Origin: Lepus europaeus
Lineage: Eukaryota; Chordata; Mammalia; Lagomorpha; Leporidae
Assembly (NCBI RefSeq): GCF_033115175.1
Contig: NC_084845.1
Location: forward strand, 1,056,501 to 1,120,500
DNA: 64,000 bases
Direction: 5' to 3'
The translations under genes and the position numbers were made by a program. How positions within the stretch are numbered: the first letter of the stretch is position 1; each line of letters begins with the position of its first letter. Under the pieces are notes generated by a model. It was given only the letters and a program-made list of their open reading frames with translations. It was not told the origin of the DNA and made no database searches. Shown here in pieces: positions 58,169-64,000 of this stretch.

Positions 58169-61100
58169 ATGAGTGGGAGAAGACAGTACTTAACAGTAAT
58201 CACGCTGAATGTGAATGGTCTTAATTCTACAACCAAAAGTCATAGACTAGCTGATTGGATCAAGAAAGAGAATCCATCTATATGCTGCCTTCAGGAGACA
58301 CACCTAATCAGCAAAGATGCACACATACTGAAAGTGAAAGGATGGAAAAAGATACTCCAAGCTAACAGAAATGAAAAAAAGAGCTGATGTGGCCATCCTG
58401 ATATCAGACAAAATAGACTTTAGCATAAAAACTATTAAAAGAGACAGAGAAGGGCATTCTATAATGATTAAAGGATCTATCCAACAGGAAGACATTACTA
58501 TTATAAATGTGTACACACCTAATTACAGGGTGCCTGGCTATCTGAAAGAATTACTAAAGGATTTAAAGGGAGATATAGATTCAAATACAATAGTAACAGG
58601 GGATTTCAACTCCCCACTCTCACCAATGGACAGATCAACCAGACAGAAATTCAACAAGGAAACAACAGAGTTAATTGATGCTATAGACCAAATAGACCTA
58701 ATAGATATCTTCAGAACCTTCCACCCCACAGCCACAGAGTATATGTATTTCTCCCCAGTACATGGAACATTCTCTAGGATTGACCATATGCTAGGCCATA
58801 AAGGGAGCCTCAACAAATTCAAAAAAATTGAAACTATACCATGCAGCTTCTCAGACCATAGTGCAGTGAAACTCGAAATCAACAACCCAAGAATCTCTAC
58901 ACCATATGCAAATACATGGAAAATGGACAACATGATCCTAAATGATCAGTGGGTCATCGAAGAAATTAAAAGAGAAATCAAAAGATTTCTAGAAACAAAT
59001 GAAAATGATAACACAACCTATCAAAACCTGTGGGACACAGCAAAAGCAGTGCTAAGAGGAAAGTTTATAGCAATTGGTGCCTACATCAAGAAGCTGGAAA
59101 GGAACCAAACAAATGAACTCTCCATGCACCTCAAGGATTTAGAAAAACAGCAGAAAATCAAGCCCAAATCCAGGAGGAAAGAAATACTAAAGATCAGAGA
59201 ATAAACAGAATTGAAACCAAAAAAAAACAATACAAAAGATCAACAAAACCAGGAGCTGGTTTTTTGAAAAAATAAACAAAATCGACACACCATTAGCCCA
59301 ACTAACTAAAAAAAGGAGAGAGAAGACCGAAATCAGTAAAATCAAAGATAGTAATGGAAATGTAACAACAGACACAACAGAAATAAAAAGAATCATCAGA
59401 AACCACTACAAATAGATGTATGCTAACAAATTGGGGAACCTGGAAGAAATGGATAGATTCCTGGACACATACAACCTTCCTAAACTGAGCCATGAAGATA
59501 TAGAAAATCTAAACAGACCCATAACCATGGAAGAAATTGAATCAGTAATAAACACACTACCGAAAAAGAAGAGCCCAGGACCGGATGGCTTCACTGCCGA
59601 ATTTTATCAGACATTTAGAGAACAACTAACCCCAGTTCTTCTTAAATTATTCAAAACAATTGGAAGGGAGGGAATCCTCCAAAATTCTTTCTACGAAGTC
59701 AATATCACCTTAATTCCTAAACCCAGAAAAGACACAACAGAGAAAGAAAACTACAGACCTATCTCCCTGATGAACATAGATGCAAAAATACTCAACAAAA
59801 TTCTGGCAAACCGAATCCAACTGCACATCAGAAAAATCATTCACCCGGACCAAGTGGGATTTATCCCTGGTATGCAGGGGTGGTTCAATATTCGAAAGTC
59901 AATCAACGTAATACATCACATTAATAAATTGAGAAACAAAAATCATATGATTATCTCAATAGATGCAGAGAAAGCATTTGACAAAATACAACACCCTTTC
60001 ATGATGAAAACCCTAAGCAAATTGGGGTGAGAAGGAACATTCCTCAACACAATTAAGGCAGTCTATGATAAACCAATGGCCAGCATCATATTGAATGGGG
60101 AAAAGTTGGAGGCATTTCCATTGAAAACTGGCACCAGACAGGGATGCCCACTCTCACCATTGCTATTCAATATAGTCCTAGAAGTGTTAGCCAGGGTCAT
60201 CAGGGAAGAAAAAGAAATTAAAGGGATACAAATGGGAAAGGAGGAAGTTAAACTGTCCCTATTTGCAGATGACATGATACTATATATAGGGGACCCGATA
60301 AACTCCTATAAGAGACTATTGGAACTCATAGAAGAATTTGGTAAAGTAGCAGGATACAAAGTCAACACTCAGAAATCAACAGCCTTTGTATACACAGATA
60401 ATGCCAGGGCCGAGGAAGAACTTCTAAGATCAATACCATTCATGATAGCCACAAAAACAATAAAGTACCTTGGAATAAATTTAACCAAGGATGTCAAAGG
60501 CATCTATGATGAAAATTACAAAACACTAAAGAAGGAAATAGAAGACGACACAAAAAAATGGAAAAACCTGCCATGCTCATGGATTGGTAGAATCAATATC
60601 ATCAAAATGTCCATTCTCCCAAAAGCAATTTACAAGTTCAATGCAATACCAATCAAAATACCAAAGTCATTCTTCAATGACCTAGAAAAAACGATGCTGA
60701 AATTCATATGGAGAAACAGGAGACCGAGAATAGCTAAAGCAATACTTAACAATAAAAACAAGGCCAGAGGCATCACAACTCCAGACTTCAAGACATACTA
60801 CAGGGCAGTTATAATCAAAACAGCCTGGTTCTGGTACAAAAACAGATGGATAGACCAATGGAACAGAATAGAAACACCGGAGGTCAATCCAAACATCTAT
60901 AACAAACTCATATTCGATAAAGGACCTAAAACCAACCTCTGGAACAAGAACAGCCTCTTCAACAAATGGTGCTGGGAAAACTGGATGTCCACATGTCGAA
61001 GTATGAAGCAAGACCCCTACTTTACACCTTATACAAAAATCCACTCAACATGGACCAAAAAACTAGAGATGCACCACGACACCATGAAACTAATTGAGAG

Positions 61101-61991
61101 CATAGGGGAAACCCTTCAAGATATTGGAACAGGCGAAGAATTCCTGGAGAAGACCCCAGAGGCATGGGTAATCAAAGATAAAATAAACAAATGGGATTAC
61201 TTCAAATTGAAGAGTTTCTGTACAGCAAAGGAAACAATCAGGAAAGTGAAGAGGCAACCAACAGAATGGGAGACGTTATTCGCAAGCTACACAACAAATA
61301 AGGATTAACAACTAGAATCTATAAAATGATCAAAAAACACCACAGAATCAAAACAAACAACCCAATAAAAAGATGGGCCAAGGACTTTAACAGACATTTT
61401 TCAAAAGAGGAAATCCAAATGGCCAACAGACACATGAAAAAATGCTCAGGATTCCTAGCCATCAGGGAAATGCAGATCAAAACCACAAGGAGGTTTCACC
61501 TCACTCCGGTTAGATTGGCTTACATACAGAAATCAACCAACAACAGATGCTGGCGAGGATGTGGGGAAAAAGGGACACTAATCCACTGTTGGTGGGAATG
61601 CAAACTGGTAAAGCCAGTATGGAAGACAGTTTGGAGAGTCCTCAGAAACCTGAATGTAGCACTACCACAGGACCCAGCCATCCCACTCCTTGGAATTTAC
61701 CCAAATGGAATTAAAGGGGAGAAAAAAAGAGCCATTTGTACCTCAATATTTGTTGCAGCTCAATTCACAAAAGCTAAGACATGCAATCAACCTAACTGTC
61801 CATCAACGGATGACTGGATAAAGAAACTATGGGATATGTACTCTATGGAACTCTATACAGCAGTAAAAAAAAAAAATGAAATCCAGGCATTTACAACAAA
61901 ATGGAGGAAGCTGGAAAACATCATGATGAGTGAAATAAGCCAGTCCAAAAGGGACAAATATCATATGTTCTCCCTGATCGATGGCAACTAA
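58169..61991 (+). pseudogene. L1 ORF2 (endonuclease-reverse transcriptase), disrupted
   Basis: Encodes the L1 target-primed reverse-transcription enzyme. EN domain: VITLNVNGLNS and CLQETHL (58169-58387), then [13 protein letters not shown] and [13 protein letters not shown] (58371-59204 frame). RT domain: [40 protein letters not shown] and the catalytic LFADDMILY near 60255. C-terminal Cys/His domain: [19 protein letters not shown]. Defects: frameshift near 58375; stop and frameshift near 59202; TAG at ~59413; in-frame TGA at 60028-60030; one-base loss near 61300. It needs at least five lesions to be explained, so it is long dead or copied from a defective source. Confidence 0.93.
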
Positions 61992-62540
61992 ACAAGTATC
62001 TAAAATGATACCCATTGACGTGAAATGGACACTATGAGAGACAATGACATGATCAGCCCTTGTCTAGACTGTTGAGGAACAACTTAATATTTTATTCCTT
62101 TTAGTATTTTTGTTGTTGTTGTTGTTACTCTGTTTGTTCTACATAAGACCACTGGTTGAACTCTGTAATCAATGCACAATCATTCTCAGGCATTTAAAAT
62201 TAATGGAAAAGTGATCTCTGTTAAACATAGGAATGGGAATAAGAGAGGGAGGAGATATATAGGTTGGCACATGCTCACTCGGGCTTACCTCCAATGGTGG
62301 CACTAGAAATGTGCCAGGGGATTTCAATTCAATCTTACCAAGGAGGCAGGTACCAATGCCAGTGCACTTGGTAAAGTGATAAGTATAAATACACAACTGA
62401 TCAAAAAGATAGGTATGTGTTGAAGAGATCTCACAAATAAGACCAGTGTAAGCAAATAATGAAGGATAGAATTAAAAGGGAGAGAATGATCCTGCGGGGG
62501 AAGCAGGACACACAGCAGACTCAAAGAATGGCAAATGCTC

Positions 62541-62885
62541 AGGCTGGCGCCGTGGCTCAACAGGCTAATCCTCCACCTTGTGGCGCCGGCACACCGGGTT
62601 CTAGTCCCGATTGGAGCGCCGGATTCTATCCCAGTTGCCCCTCTTCCAGGCCAGCTCTCTGCTATGGCCCGGGAAGGCAGTGGAGGATGGCCCAAGTCCT
62701 TGGGCCCTGCACCCACCTGGGAGACCTGGAGAAGTACCTGGCTCCTGGCTTCAGATCGGAGAGATGCACCAGCCACAGCGGCCATTGGAGGGTGAACCAA
62801 TGGCAAAAAGGAAGACCTTTCTCCCTGTCTCTCTCTCACTATCCACTCCGCCTGTCAAAAAAAATAAGAAAAAAAAAAAAAGAGT
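62541..62885 (+). mobile_element. CSINE in the L1 3'UTR (paralogue of 1659-2000)
   Basis: Same position and same subfamily as 1659-2000, with few differences, as expected from segmental duplication. Head AGGCTGGCGCCGTGGCTCAA, tail GCCTGTCAAAAAAAATAAG. Confidence 0.95.
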
Positions 62886-63585
62886 GGCAAACGCCCAAAA
62901 CAGCACTCCTGCCTCAGAATCAACCCTTGGGACATTCGGATCTGGCTAAAAGGTCCATGAGAGTCTCACCGGCATGAAAAGCCATGACATGGTGGCATAA
63001 AACAATCTAAATGAAAGATCCTGGTGAACAAGACCCCAGCAGAAGGAGCAGCCCATCAAGGAGAGAGGCGCCTTTCTCTGAAGGGAGGAAGGAACCTCCA
63101 CTGTGATACGGCCTTCACTAAACAAGTTCAGAGTCAGTGAACTCAAGGGGCTTCCATAGCCTAGACAGCTCATAGCAAGAGTCTCGGGTGATTGCTGACG
63201 TCATAAATAAGAGTGCCAATTGTTAAATCAACAACGGGAGTCACTGGGTACATGCTCCCCACGTAGGATCTCTGTCCTTAATGTGTTTTACTATGAAACT
63301 TAAAAACAACACTACTAGTCGATCAATACCCTATACCTTGTGTGGTTGTGTGAGTGCAGTCTGTTGAAATCCTTGCTTAGTATATACTAAGTTGATCTTC
63401 AGTATATGTAGGTAATTGAAAATGAAACTCGATGAAGGATGGGTGGGAGAGGGAGTGGGAGAGGGGAGGGCCATGGGAGGGAGGGAGGTTGTGGGGAGGG
63501 GAAGCCACAAGAATACAAAAGTTGCACTTTGTAAATTCACATTTATTAAATTAAAAAAAACTATATAACAAACAAAAAAAGGAAA

Positions 63586-63950
63586 AAAGAACTTAATACT
63601 TTACCCTTTTAGTATTTTTTTATGTTCTACTTAAAACTATTGGTTGAACTCTGTAATTAATACACAATTATTCTTAGGTGTTTAATTAATGCTATAACTA
63701 GTGCTCAAATAGTATTTTACACTTTGTGTTTCTCTGTGGGTGCAAACTGTTGAAATCTTTACTTAATATGTGCTAAATTGATCTTCTGTATATAAAGATA
63801 ATTGAAAATTAATCTTGATGTGAATGGAAGGGGAAAGGGGTTGGGAGAGGGGAGTGTTATGGGTGGGAGGGAAGTTATGGGGGGAAAGCTATTGTAATCC
63901 ATAAGCTGTACTTTGGAAATTTATGTTCATTAAATAAAATTTAAAATTAT
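63586..63950 (+). mobile_element. Second L1 3' end inside the L1 insertion
   Basis: Starts after the first 3' end's A-rich tail (AAAAAAAGGAAAAAAG). It repeats the last ~350 bp of an L1 3'UTR, ending CATTAAATAAAATTTAAAAT. It lies within the target duplication of the whole element. Matches 2699-3058. Confidence 0.85.
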
Positions 63951-64000
63951 TTTTGAATTCCCAGAGTTTCAGCACCACAAAATGACTAATTAATGTATCA

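Larger units (their letters stand above)
56027..63950 (+). mobile_element. Full-length L1 LINE with an extra 3' end
   Basis: Target duplication TTTTGAATTCCC at 56015-56026 and 63951-63962. Layout: 5'UTR 56027-57146 (CCAAGATGGCGGAATAGG start); ORF1 57147 to ~58060; ORF2 58169-61991; 3'UTR 61992 to ~63585 including a CSINE; then a second L1 3' end to 63950. Both ORFs are disabled, so it cannot move autonomously now. Unit sequence continues directly across the insertion site. Confidence 0.93.
60883..64000 (+). repeat. Right copy of the ~60.9-kb-spaced direct repeat
   Basis: Counterpart of 1-3112. It extends past the L1 into TTTCAGCACC...ATGACTAATTAATGTATCA, the same flank that follows the L1 at 3075-3112. 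The repeat continues beyond the window end. Confidence 0.9.

Overview
This is vertebrate nuclear DNA, almost certainly from a leporid and most likely rabbit (Oryctolagus cuniculus). About twenty copies of the tRNA-derived lagomorph C-repeat SINE (CSINE) are present. They have GGCGCCGTGGCTCA-type heads, a box B, an internal CT tract and an A-rich tail. There are also several rabbit-type L1 LINEs. Identification rests on recognising these families by eye; no database search was possible.

The cellular theme is a tandem array of vomeronasal type-1 receptor (V1R) genes. Five homologous units of roughly 7-10 kb alternate between two classes. Class A units carry a long V1R coding exon: intact at 8857-9777 (U1), frameshifted at 33105-34021 (U3), intact at 53910-54830 (U5). 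Class B units carry V1R pseudogenes with the same large internal deletion, at 25798-26331 (U2) and 45875-46410 (U4). U2+U3 (from 21868) and U4+U5 (from about 42240) form a ~20.4 kb tandem duplication. The first 3.1 kb of the window is near-identical to the last 3.1 kb, in the same orientation and about 60.88 kb apart, so the window is about one period of a larger tandem repeat. V1R coding exons follow a clear splice acceptor, as in this family, and encode 7TM pheromone/chemosensory receptors of vomeronasal neurons.

Mobile DNA makes up much of the rest. 1-3058: 3' part of an L1 plus a second L1 3' end. 12252-17345 (minus): a complete, TSD-flanked chimeric retrotransposon with an L1 5'UTR, a nearly open L1 ORF1, no ORF2, a ~2.6 kb foreign interior with degenerate retroviral gag-pro traits, and an L1 3' end. 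18060-20736: an L1 whose 5' tip is joined directly to the last third of ORF2. 36758-42235: an internally deleted L1 without visible TSD at a duplication boundary. 56027-63950: a full-length but disabled L1 (5'UTR, ORF1, ORF2, 3'UTR) with an extra L1 3' end downstream, all inside one TSD.

Other features are a 938-bp processed retrocopy of an unidentified CpG-rich-5' transcript (50145-51082), an RPS7 processed-pseudogene fragment (about 55508-55762), and CSINEs present in one unit but absent from its paralogue. I found no functional non-receptor protein gene, tRNA, rRNA or CRISPR array. The strongest candidate for something undescribed is the L1-ORF1/retroviral chimera at 12252-17345. Boundaries marked by TSDs are accurate to the base; most others are good to roughly 10-30 bp.
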